Assembly: GCA_963815645.1 (NCBI GenBank)
Contig: CAWFHL010000001.1
Span: 1,674,001-1,738,000, forward strand
DNA length: 64,000 bases
DNA from: JBBRHQ01 sp963815645
GTDB taxonomy: Bacteria > Actinomycetota > Thermoleophilia > Solirubrobacterales > 70-9
Direction: 5' to 3'
Shown: positions 8,956-16,023 of the stretch, one piece after another
Layout of the letters: each line of letters starts with the position of its first letter
Position numbering within the stretch: position 1 is the first letter of the stretch
The notes under the pieces: model-generated
The model's database searches: none
The model's input: only the letters and a program-made list of their open reading frames with translations
Told to the model about the DNA's origin: nothing
Made by a program: the position numbers and the translations under genes

Positions 8956-9004
8956 GCCGACTCATAACCCGAAGGTCGCGGGGTCGAATCCCGCCCCCGC
9001 GCCC
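8956..9004 (+). pseudogene. Decayed 3' half of a tRNA-Met (CAT), possible attachment-site scar
   Basis: Anticodon-loop sequence CTCATAA (8961-8967), variable-loop AGGTC, a perfect T-stem GCGGG/CCCGC (8978-8982 and 8990-8994) around the loop GTCGAAT, and CCCCGCG followed by CCCA as acceptor end. There is no D-arm or 5' acceptor strand, the anticodon stem does not pair, and the first T-loop base is G instead of T, so it is not a functional tRNA. It starts at the anticodon loop, as the tRNA-Ser scars at 46-63 kb do. This is the usual form left by integrases that recombine inside tRNA genes. Confidence 0.6.
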
Positions 9005-9186
9005 AGCTACGCAACGCTTCGCCACGTCACTGCAATTGGCCTCGATGTTTGGCGCGTCCTGACCGTGGATGCAGGAGCTAGCGCCTTCAGGCTGGAGCGC
9101 GACAGAACTCTCACGTAGGCTGGTGGGGCGACGCGATTCAGCTCCAAGCCGAGAACCCAACACAGTGATGACCGGCTGAGGCCCGG

Positions 9187-10062
9187 ATGAGGACGCTCTC
9201 GATCGCCGCGATGCAGACGGCGCCGATCGCGCGCGATCCCGATGCAACCCTGGACCTTCTGGCCAAGCGGGCCCCTGCCGTCAAGGCCGCCGTGCCTCAC
9301 GCCCAGCTCCTCGTGCTGCCAGAGCTTCACCTCTCGGCTCTTCCGGAGCTGCTCGACGAGTCCGACGGCTACGCCGATTCGGTCGCAGTGTCCCTGCCCG
9401 GCCCCCTCACCGAGCGGCTCGGTGAGATCGCCCGCGCCTCGAATTTTTGGATCACCGCCGGCTCGGTCTACGAGCGCTCCGAGGAGGGCCACGTCCACAA
9501 CACCGCGGTCGTCGTCTCTCCGAAGGGCGAGCTCGCCGCTCGCTACCGCAAGGTCTTCCCCTGGCGTCCGACCGAGCGCTCCGTTCCGGGCGACGGCTTC
9601 GTCACCTTCGACATTCCGGGCGTCGGCCGGCTCGGCCTGGCGATCTGTTACGACGGCTCGTTTCCCGAGGTGATCCGCCAGCTCGCCTGGCTCGGAGCGG
9701 AGGTGGTGATCCAGCCCACGCTCACGACGACCTCCGACCGCGAGGCCGAGCTGATCGCCGCTCGGGCCAACGCGATCTTCAACCAGCTCTACGTCGTCAA
9801 CGTCAACGCCGCTCAGCCTGTGGCGCTGGGGCGAAGCCTGGTCGTGGACCCCGAGGGACTGGTGCGAGTCCAAGCCGGGGAGGGGGAGGAGCTGCTCACC
9901 GACGTGCTCGATCTCGATGCCGTGGAGCGGGTGCGGAGCTTCGGCGTCGCCGGCGTGTCGCGGATGTGGGAGCAGCTCGACTCACTGGAGGGCGCTGGAC
10001 CGGAGCTGCCGATGTACGGCGGCGGCCGGATCCGTCGGCGCCCGGGTGCCCGGCGCTCTTAG
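9187..10062 (+). CDS. Nitrilase-superfamily carbon-nitrogen hydrolase
   Basis: A 291-residue amidase/nitrilase-fold protein with the full catalytic set: Glu in VLPELHL (about residue 45), Lys in YRKVFPWRPTE (about 122), and Cys in AICYDGSFPE (about 158). It follows the branch that includes N-carbamoylputrescine amidase and aliphatic amidases; the exact substrate cannot be told from motifs. It faces the polyamine-type ABC transporter operon tail-to-tail, which makes an amine or carbamoyl-amine substrate plausible but unproven. ATG start, preceded by GAGGCCCG. The region between it and pgl (about 250 bases) holds only the tRNA-Met relic. Confidence 0.85.
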   Translation: MRTLSIAAMQTAPIARDPDATLDLLAKRAPAVKAAVPHAQLLVLPELHLSALPELLDESDGYADSVAVSLPGPLTERLGEIARASNFWITAGSVYERSEEGHVHNTAVVVSPKGELAARYRKVFPWRPTERSVPGDGFVTFDIPGVGRLGLAICYDGSFPEVIRQLAWLGAEVVIQPTLTTTSDREAELIAARANAIFNQLYVVNVNAAQPVALGRSLVVDPEGLVRVQAGEGEELLTDVLDLDAVERVRSFGVAGVSRMWEQLDSLEGAGPELPMYGGGRIRRRPGARRS

Positions 10063-10071
10063 CCGGCCCGA

Positions 10072-10200
10072 CCCGATCGAGCAGCTCGGCGCGCGCCCCG
10101 GGGTCCTTGACCATCGGGAAGTGGCCGCCGGCAATCTCGATGGCTCGCGCGGCATCGCCATCGGCCCCAGCCGGCAGGATTGCTTGCGGACGCCGAGCTG
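10072..10200 (-). pseudogene. Possible 3' remnant of an alpha/beta hydrolase
   Basis: Read on the minus strand, this intergenic stretch encodes AIEIAGGHFPMVKDPGARAELLDRV. It matches the last strand-helix of alpha/beta hydrolases, where the catalytic His lies in a GGHxP motif. Nothing resembling the rest of such an enzyme lies upstream, where potA ends. Short and of low certainty. Confidence 0.3.
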
Positions 10201-10203
10201 AGC

Positions 10204-11343
10204 TCAGCCGGCGCCGACAGTCTCCGGATCCGACTCCTCACCCTTGAGGGAAGGCGGATCGCCGGTGTCCGAAGGGAGGGCGCGCAGCGCGTCCACGGGT
10301 AGGTGCAGCTGCAGCGGGGCGCCCTGCTCGTAGGGGATTCCGCCGCCCGTGTTCTGAACGAGCGCCTGCAGCGCTTCCCCGGTGGCGGCCCGGACGATCA
10401 CCTGGATCACCGAGCCCACGTAGACGACGCGCTCCACCATGGCCGGGATTCGGTTCGGCCCCGACGGAGACCCGTGCTCTTCGAGCTCGATGCGCTCCGG
10501 TCGGATGACGATCTTCGCCTCCCCCGTGACGTCGGGGTCCGTTCCGCGCGTCTCGAGCTCGTAGCCGTCCAGCGCGACCCGGCAGGCGCTCGTGCCGGCA
10601 CTGACGATGGTGGCCTGCATGAGGTTCGACACGCCGAGGAAATCGGCGACGTAGAGCGTCTCGGGATCCTCGTAGACGTCCTGAGGCGCCCCGATCTGCT
10701 CGATGTGCCCGTCTTTCATCACCGCAAGGCGGTCGCTCATCGTGAGCGCCTCCTCCTGGTCATGGGTGACGTAGAGGAACGTGATGCCGACCTCCTGCTG
10801 GAGTGATTTGAGCTCGATCTGGAGGGCCTTGCGGAGCTTCGCGTCGAGGGCGCCAAGCGGCTCGTCGAGAAGGAGCATGGCCGGGTTGAGGACGAGAGAG
10901 CGCGCCAGGGCAACCCGCTGCTGCTGCCCGCCCGAGAGCTGGGAGGACTTGCGCCTCTCGTAGCCCGGAAGCTGGACCAGCTCGAGCGCCTTGCCGACGC
11001 GCTCCTTGATCTCGGCCTTCGGCCGCTTCGCCTGCTTCAGCCCGAAGGCGATGTTGTCGTAGACGTTCAGGTGCGGGAAGAGCGCGTAGTTCTGGAACAC
11101 GGTGTTGACGTTGCGCTGGTGAGGCGGCGTGTATGCAACGTCTGTGCCGTCGAGGAGGATCTCACCGGAGGTCGGTTGCTCGAAGCCGGCGATCATTCGC
11201 AGAGTGGTCGTCTTCCCGCAGCCGGAGGGCCCAAGGAGCGAGAAGAACTCGCCACCCGGGATTTGGAGATCGATGCCGTCCACCGCGGTCACCTCGTCGA
11301 ACACCTTGGTCAGCTTGTTCAATTCGATTTCGCCGCGTGCCAT
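10204..11343 (-). CDS. potA: ABC transporter ATP-binding protein, polyamine (PotA) type
   Basis: ATPase subunit that drives uptake through the two permeases encoded upstream. The 379-residue protein has Walker A GPSGCGKTT (38-46), the Q-loop at FQNYALFP, signature LSGGQ (136-140) and Walker B LLLDEP (157-162), then a C-terminal TOBE region (about 280-355) as in the spermidine/putrescine and Fe/sulfate importers. It is last in a TetR-potD-potB-potC-potA operon, starting 12 bases after the potC stop. PotA fits because of its neighbours, but related importers for opines, GABA or other amines have the same arrangement. Confidence 0.9.
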   Translation of the reverse strand: MARGEIELNKLTKVFDEVTAVDGIDLQIPGGEFFSLLGPSGCGKTTTLRMIAGFEQPTSGEILLDGTDVAYTPPHQRNVNTVFQNYALFPHLNVYDNIAFGLKQAKRPKAEIKERVGKALELVQLPGYERRKSSQLSGGQQQRVALARSLVLNPAMLLLDEPLGALDAKLRKALQIELKSLQQEVGITFLYVTHDQEEALTMSDRLAVMKDGHIEQIGAPQDVYEDPETLYVADFLGVSNLMQATIVSAGTSACRVALDGYELETRGTDPDVTGEAKIVIRPERIELEEHGSPSGPNRIPAMVERVVYVGSVIQVIVRAATGEALQALVQNTGGGIPYEQGAPLQLHLPVDALRALPSDTGDPPSLKGEESDPETVGAG

Positions 11344-11355
11344 TGGTCTCCCGAG

Positions 11356-12303
11356 CTAGTTGAGGTTGAAGGCGCCGCTGAAGTCCTCCGCCGTGTTGCC
11401 CGCCCGTCGCTCTTCGCGGGTGAACATGCGCCAGAGGACGAAGCCGGCCGTGACAATGAGCAGGGTTGACAGCATCATGATCGTCGCGATCGCATTCACA
11501 GACGGTAACGGCGCGGCGCGCGTCGCCGAGTAGATCTGGATCGGGACGGTGTCCGTGGGTCCGCCGCTTGACAGCCACTGGCTGATGACGAAGTCGTCAG
11601 CCGAGATGGCGAACACCACGGCGGCCGAGGCGACGATCGCCGGGGCGAGCAAGGGCAAAAGGACGCGCGTCAACGCGACGAACGGCGGGGCCCCGAGATC
11701 GGCGGCGGCCTCCTCGTACTGCCTGCCGATCGAGAACAGCCGACCGCGCACGATAACGACCACGAAGGAGATCGAGAAGGTCACGTGGCCGAGGATCTGG
11801 GCGAGCGTTCCCGTGTGGACGAAGGTGAAGAGGTGGGTGAAGACGAGTAGGAGCGACACGCCCATGACGATCTCGGGCGTGACCAATGGAAAGAGCATGA
11901 TGAAGTTGGAGGTGCCGGAGCCGCGACCGCGCCAGCGTGCGAGTCCGAGGGCGAGCAATACCCCGATCGGGATAGCGATCAGAACGTCCGCCCCCGCCAG
12001 CTTGAAGGTCTGAACAAGCGAATGCCGGAGGGTCGGGTCGTGCCAGACCGAGTCCACTGGGTCCCCCCAGTACCAGCGGGTCGAGAAGGAGTCCCAGACC
12101 GTGCGCGAGCGGGTCGCGTTGAAGGAGAACTGCACCGCGATCAGCACCGGCACGATCGACCACACGATGTAGGCCCAGGTGACGCCCACCAGGAAGCGCG
12201 GCTTTCCCCATGGGTTGCGGAGCCAGCCGCGGAAGCGGGTCAAGCCCGAGGGCTGCGCCCTCGCGGGCTGCGGCCTCGCTCGCTGCTCGGCAACGGTCGT
12301 CAT
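11356..12303 (-). CDS. potC: ABC transporter permease, PotC-like
   Basis: Inner-membrane permease with six predicted helices and the cytoplasmic coupling motif in the EAAADLGAPPFVALTRVLLPLLAP region (EAA loop, about residues 205-228). The 315-residue length includes a basic, proline-rich N-terminal extension before the first helix. The start (ATG at 12303) overlaps the upstream permease stop (ATGA), so the two permeases are translationally coupled and probably form the heterodimeric channel. It follows potB in the operon order usual for polyamine importers. Confidence 0.88.
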   Translation of the reverse strand: MTTVAEQRARPQPARAQPSGLTRFRGWLRNPWGKPRFLVGVTWAYIVWSIVPVLIAVQFSFNATRSRTVWDSFSTRWYWGDPVDSVWHDPTLRHSLVQTFKLAGADVLIAIPIGVLLALGLARWRGRGSGTSNFIMLFPLVTPEIVMGVSLLLVFTHLFTFVHTGTLAQILGHVTFSISFVVVIVRGRLFSIGRQYEEAAADLGAPPFVALTRVLLPLLAPAIVASAAVVFAISADDFVISQWLSSGGPTDTVPIQIYSATRAAPLPSVNAIATIMMLSTLLIVTAGFVLWRMFTREERRAGNTAEDFSGAFNLN

Positions 12304-13202
12304 ACCGCCCCCACCGTCCCGGCGTCGCGTTGGGCGCGATGGATGCTCCGCATGTAGTAGAGCATCAGGACCGTCAGGAAGGCGGCGAGCACGATCGTGA
12401 GCGCGGCGCCGATTGTCGGCTGCGGGCCGCCGTGGAAGTAGAGGTCGATCTGGTTGCCGATCAGCGACGTCGTCGGCGAGCCCGAGACGATGTTCGGCGT
12501 GTAGTAGTCGCCGAACATCGGCAGCGTGATGAGGACGGCGCCCCCCAGGATGCCGGTCTTCGAGAGCGGGAGGGTGACCGAGCGAAACGCGGCCCAGGGG
12601 CTCGCACCGAGGTCACGTGCCGCTTCCAGGTGGCTGCGGTCGATACGGTCGAGCGCGGCAAAGAGTGGCAGGATCAGGTACGGGATGTAGCCGTAGACGA
12701 GGGCGAAGATGACGGTCGAGGGGCTCCCGCCGAGCCAGTCCCGCGGCTGGCTGAGCACGTGGGTGAACATCAAGAAGCGATTCACGTAGCCGTCCTCCTG
12801 CAGGAGATTCACCCAGGCGAGCATTCGCATCATGTAGCTGATCCAGAGGGGAAGGACGAGCAGGATGAGGATGAGGCCTTTCCACCGCCCCGCGTGCCGG
12901 GCCGTGTAGTAGGCGACCGGATACCCGATCAGCAGGCAGAGGGCCAGGGAGATAAGGACGTAGACGATCGTCCTGACCTCGACGTCGAACCAGATTCCCC
13001 CCGGGGCGAGCCGGCCTAGGACCTCGCTGAGCCAACCCACGTTCCATTCGAGCGGGTTCCAGACGGGGACCGGCTGGAAGAGGATCGGGTCGACCGTTCC
13101 AAACGCGACTCCGAGGACCGCATAGAACGGAACGACGAAGAGGAAGATCAGCCAGATGACGCCCGGGAGCGCAAGGGCGGGCCACAGCCAGCGCCGGTAC
13201 AC
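12300..13202 (-). CDS. potB: ABC transporter permease, PotB-like
   Basis: A 300-residue permease with six hydrophobic segments and an EAA-type loop (LEAARDLGASPWAAFRSVTLPLS, about residues 193-215). The N-terminal helix WPALALPGVIWLIFLFVVPF is typical of PotB-type permeases. It is preceded by the substrate-binding protein and overlaps the next permease by four bases. Together with potC, potA and the binding protein it makes a complete importer. Confidence 0.88.
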   Translation of the reverse strand: MYRRWLWPALALPGVIWLIFLFVVPFYAVLGVAFGTVDPILFQPVPVWNPLEWNVGWLSEVLGRLAPGGIWFDVEVRTIVYVLISLALCLLIGYPVAYYTARHAGRWKGLILILLVLPLWISYMMRMLAWVNLLQEDGYVNRFLMFTHVLSQPRDWLGGSPSTVIFALVYGYIPYLILPLFAALDRIDRSHLEAARDLGASPWAAFRSVTLPLSKTGILGGAVLITLPMFGDYYTPNIVSGSPTTSLIGNQIDLYFHGGPQPTIGAALTIVLAAFLTVLMLYYMRSIHRAQRDAGTVGAV

Positions 13203-13228
13203 GCCCTAACGCTCCCGCCCCGGACCCG

Positions 13229-14524
13229 TCAACTCCCTCCTCCGGCGAGGAAGTCCGAGTAGCCGTTCTGCCACACCTGCTGACCTTTAGAGGTCAGCGT
13301 CCCGTACTGCAGCGAGTCGGGCCCGAGATCATCGTTCGTCAGGACGCTGTTCGCCAGGTTCTGGGGCAAGACCCCCTTTTTCACCAGGGTGTCCGGATCG
13401 ATCTCGTTCAGGGGGGGCTGATACCCGTTGAAGTCGACGAAGTTCTGATAGGCGACGCCGTTGTCGAGGAGGTAGTTGAGGAAGAGATGCGAGAGCACCG
13501 GCTTCTTCGTGGTCGAGCAGATCGCGAAGCAGTCGTTCTGGATCGGCACCTTGCCCTTGGGTGGCTTCCAGAAGGCGAGGGCGCTCGCTGGCGTGCCCTT
13601 TGGGAGGTAGTAGATGTAGCCCGCGATCATGTCCCCCGACCACGCCTGGTGGAGCCAGCTCGACCCCTCCGGGATAGTCTGGTACTGGAGGTCGTCCACC
13701 TTGACGTTGCAGATGCCGTAGAGCTGCTTGAGGTCGGACACCGCCTTGTTCACGAGCGCGGGATCCTCAGTGTTGATGTCGGTGATCCCCTTGCGCAGGA
13801 GCGCCATGCCGATCGACTCCCGGTTCTCGGAGAGGATCCCCACCTTGCCCTTGTACGGCTGGGACTCCCAGAAGATGTCCCACGGCTGGTCCATGCCGGG
13901 GATGTCCGCTTTGATCTTGTCCGTCCGCCAGGCGATGCCGGTGGCGTAGACGGTGTAGGGGACGGTGTAGCGCGACTCGCCGTCGTAGAACGGGTCGACG
14001 AGCTGCGGCCAGATGTTCTTCTTGAGGTTCGGGATGTAGTCGAGGTTGAGGGGCTTGATCAGCTTGCCGGCAACGCCGATATCGAGCGTGTCCGGCGTGA
14101 TCTCCATCACGTCGGGCTTGACCGCTCCGGAGGCAAGCCGCTGGATTCCCGAGTTGATGTTGTCGAACGGCGTGTACTGGACGTCGACGCCGTACTTGGC
14201 CCCGAACTTCGTGAGTAGCTTCTTGTAGAAGTAGTCGGGATAGTTGAAGACGGTGAACGTCCCGCCTGTCTCCGGCTTGAGCCCCGACGCGATGGGGTCC
14301 TCCCAACGCGGCAGGGTCACGCGCCTGTCGGGCCTGGCGAGCGGCAGGCCTCCCGGCCCGACGAGCTTGCCGCCCGCGCCGTTGCTCTCGGGGACGCTGG
14401 TCGAGTTGCCGCAGGCGGCCAGCAGAGGGCCGGCGCCAGAGAGGGCCGCCGCGGCACCTGCGCCTCGTAGCAGGAAGCTGCGCCTGCTCAGGGAGTTCGG
14501 CCGTTCCTTCGGGTGGTGTGTCAT
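13229..14524 (-). CDS. potD: Polyamine-type ABC substrate-binding protein, Tat-exported lipoprotein
   Basis: A 431-residue extracytoplasmic binding protein of the PotD/PotF (SBP family 1) type. The N-terminus carries a twin-arginine signal (SRRSFLLRG, R14-R15) and a lipobox ending LLAAC (Cys38), so it should leave the cell folded and be anchored as a lipoprotein. The sequence FTVFNYPDYFYKKLLTKFG and TAYA-type substrate-site segments (VPYTVYATGIAWRTDKI, GMDQPWDIFWE) fit spermidine/putrescine-binding proteins. The ATG overlaps the stop of the upstream TetR gene (ATGA), so the regulator and transporter are coupled. Confidence 0.88.
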   Translation of the reverse strand: MTHHPKERPNSLSRRSFLLRGAGAAAALSGAGPLLAACGNSTSVPESNGAGGKLVGPGGLPLARPDRRVTLPRWEDPIASGLKPETGGTFTVFNYPDYFYKKLLTKFGAKYGVDVQYTPFDNINSGIQRLASGAVKPDVMEITPDTLDIGVAGKLIKPLNLDYIPNLKKNIWPQLVDPFYDGESRYTVPYTVYATGIAWRTDKIKADIPGMDQPWDIFWESQPYKGKVGILSENRESIGMALLRKGITDINTEDPALVNKAVSDLKQLYGICNVKVDDLQYQTIPEGSSWLHQAWSGDMIAGYIYYLPKGTPASALAFWKPPKGKVPIQNDCFAICSTTKKPVLSHLFLNYLLDNGVAYQNFVDFNGYQPPLNEIDPDTLVKKGVLPQNLANSVLTNDDLGPDSLQYGTLTSKGQQVWQNGYSDFLAGGGS

Positions 14525-15219
14525 TCGAGTTCCCTCCTGAGTTGGGTGTCCGCAAGCTGGGGCACGGCCTCACGGACAGCGTATGTTGCTGCGCCCGATC
14601 GATCTTCCGCCGCAGTCTCGTAGGCCGCAGCCCCCAACCCACAGTCGAGGAGCGACTCGGCCAACTCGAGCGCGCAGCGAAGCATCCGCTCGCGAGCCAC
14701 ATCTGGGTCACGCAGCGTCGCCTGGACGGCGAGTCCGTCGAGGAGCGAGCCGAGCAGCAGAGCCACCTCGTCGGCATCGGCGTCACCGAACTCACCCGCC
14801 CCCTGCCCGGCTCGGATTACGGCCGCGATCTCCTGGCGCCAGCGGTTGTCCAGCCGCTGACGAGCTTGTCGCGACGCGGGATCACGAAGAGCGCGGGCCC
14901 AAAGCTCGATCCAGAGGGTCCAGTCGTAATCCTCGGCTGAAGCCTCGATCATGAAACGCAACTGGTCGCGCGGGCGCTCCAGCAGGTGAATTCGTTCGCG
15001 CATCTCGACGTAAAAGCGCTCCTCGTCGACCGTCAGCGCCTCGGCGAGCAACTCGTCCTTCGACTGGAACCAATAGAGCACAGCCGGTGGGCTGGTGCCG
15101 GCTCGTTCGGCGACGTCCGCGATCCGCGTCTTGACGAGCCCGCGTTCGGCGATCACCTCGGCCGCGGCGGCGAGGATCTGGGGTCGCCTGACGTGATCGA
15201 TCTGAGGCCGAGGGCTCAC
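14521..15219 (-). CDS. TetR-family transcriptional regulator of the adjacent transporter
   Basis: A 232-residue regulator. The N-terminal helix-turn-helix (about residues 12-58) reads ILAAAAEVIAERGLVKTRIADVAERAG then SPPAVLYWFQSKDELL, the TetR signature including the YxxFxSKxxL segment. The C-terminal ligand-binding region resembles BetI-like members, including WTLWIELWARAL. It is first in the operon and overlaps potD by ATGA. A perfect palindrome lies 25-46 bases upstream of its start codon, suggesting autoregulation of the whole transporter operon. The inducer may be the transported amine; that is inference. Confidence 0.88.
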   Translation of the reverse strand: MSPRPQIDHVRRPQILAAAAEVIAERGLVKTRIADVAERAGTSPPAVLYWFQSKDELLAEALTVDEERFYVEMRERIHLLERPRDQLRFMIEASAEDYDWTLWIELWARALRDPASRQARQRLDNRWRQEIAAVIRAGQGAGEFGDADADEVALLLGSLLDGLAVQATLRDPDVARERMLRCALELAESLLDCGLGAAAYETAAEDRSGAATYAVREAVPQLADTQLRRELE

Positions 15220-15243
15220 CTCGCCATTCGCTCTTCTCCTTGA

Positions 15244-15265
15244 AAGCTGAACCGCGGTTCAGCTT
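15244..15265. promoter_or_regulatory. Perfect 22-bp palindrome, probable operator of the TetR regulator
   Basis: The half-site AAGCTGAACCG is followed directly by its exact reverse complement, with no spacer and no mismatch. It lies between the rpiA stop and the TetR start, both on the minus strand. TetR proteins bind palindromes of 15-30 bp close to their own promoter, so this is very likely the operator. No second copy was noticed in the window. Confidence 0.75.
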
Positions 15266-15312
15266 ATGCGGTGAGCGCCGCGGGATCAACCCCCAATTCG
15301 GCGACCCCCGGG

Positions 15313-15981
15313 TCAGCTCTTACCCAGCTCGGTTCGCTCCGCCCGCCCGCCCCGCCCGATGATCACCTCGCTGACCATCGCCGGGGGGAAGAGGCCGTGG
15401 GCTGCCACGCCCGGGTCGGCGTCGAGCCAGGCGGCCAGCGCCGGCAGGTTGGCGGTGCCGCCGCGGTAGTCGGCGATCAGGCCGCCGTCCGGGCTGGGGG
15501 AAGCGTCGCGCAGCTCAACGTCACCCAGCCGCGCCAGGGTAGAGCTGAGCCCGAAGGCGAACAGCTCGACCGGGACGGGAGGGTGGAGCTGGTCGACCGG
15601 CTTGCTCGAGTCGGCGATCACCACGAAGCGCTCTGCGGCACCGGCGACGATCTTCTCGCGCAGGTGTGCGCCGCCCCCTCCCTTGATCAACCAACCGTCC
15701 GGCGTCACCTGATCGGCCCCGTCGATCGCGATGTCGAGCCGCTCGAACGTGTCGAAGCGCTCGACCTCGATCCCGAGGCCCGTGGCGGCCTCCTCGGTGG
15801 CGGGCGAGGTGGCGACGCAGCGAATGCCGGAGAGTCCCCGCTCGGCGATCGCCGGCAGCAGGTGGGCGACGGTGGAGCCGGTCCCGAGGCCCACCGTCAT
15901 CCCGTCCTCGACCAGCCCCGCCGCGGCCTTCGCCGCGACGGCCTTCTCGGCCTCCGCTGGCCCGGGTCCGGTCTTCGACAC
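15313..15981 (-). CDS. rpiA: Ribose-5-phosphate isomerase A
   Basis: Interconverts ribulose-5-phosphate and ribose-5-phosphate. With GTG at 15979-15981 as start the product is 222 residues, the family length. It has VGLGTGSTV (phosphate loop), DGADQV with the catalytic Asp, and the lysine motif KGGGGAHLREKI. The following C-terminal half has ELRDASPSPDGG and ends GRAERTELGKS. The frame stays open far upstream, through tkt on the other strand, but only the part from 15981 shows family similarity. It is divergent from tkt, about 40 bases apart, so a promoter region is shared. Confidence 0.93.
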   Translation of the reverse strand: MSKTGPGPAEAEKAVAAKAAAGLVEDGMTVGLGTGSTVAHLLPAIAERGLSGIRCVATSPATEEAATGLGIEVERFDTFERLDIAIDGADQVTPDGWLIKGGGGAHLREKIVAGAAERFVVIADSSKPVDQLHPPVPVELFAFGLSSTLARLGDVELRDASPSPDGGLIADYRGGTANLPALAAWLDADPGVAAHGLFPPAMVSEVIIGRGGRAERTELGKS

Positions 15982-16023
15982 GGGAACACTGTATGCGGCA
16001 GGGGTAGGATCGGGAGTCAGCTG

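Noticed and set aside
8956..9004. Functional tRNA-Met
   Set aside because: There is no D-arm or 5' acceptor strand, the anticodon stem is mispaired and the T-loop is altered; it is only a 3' half.
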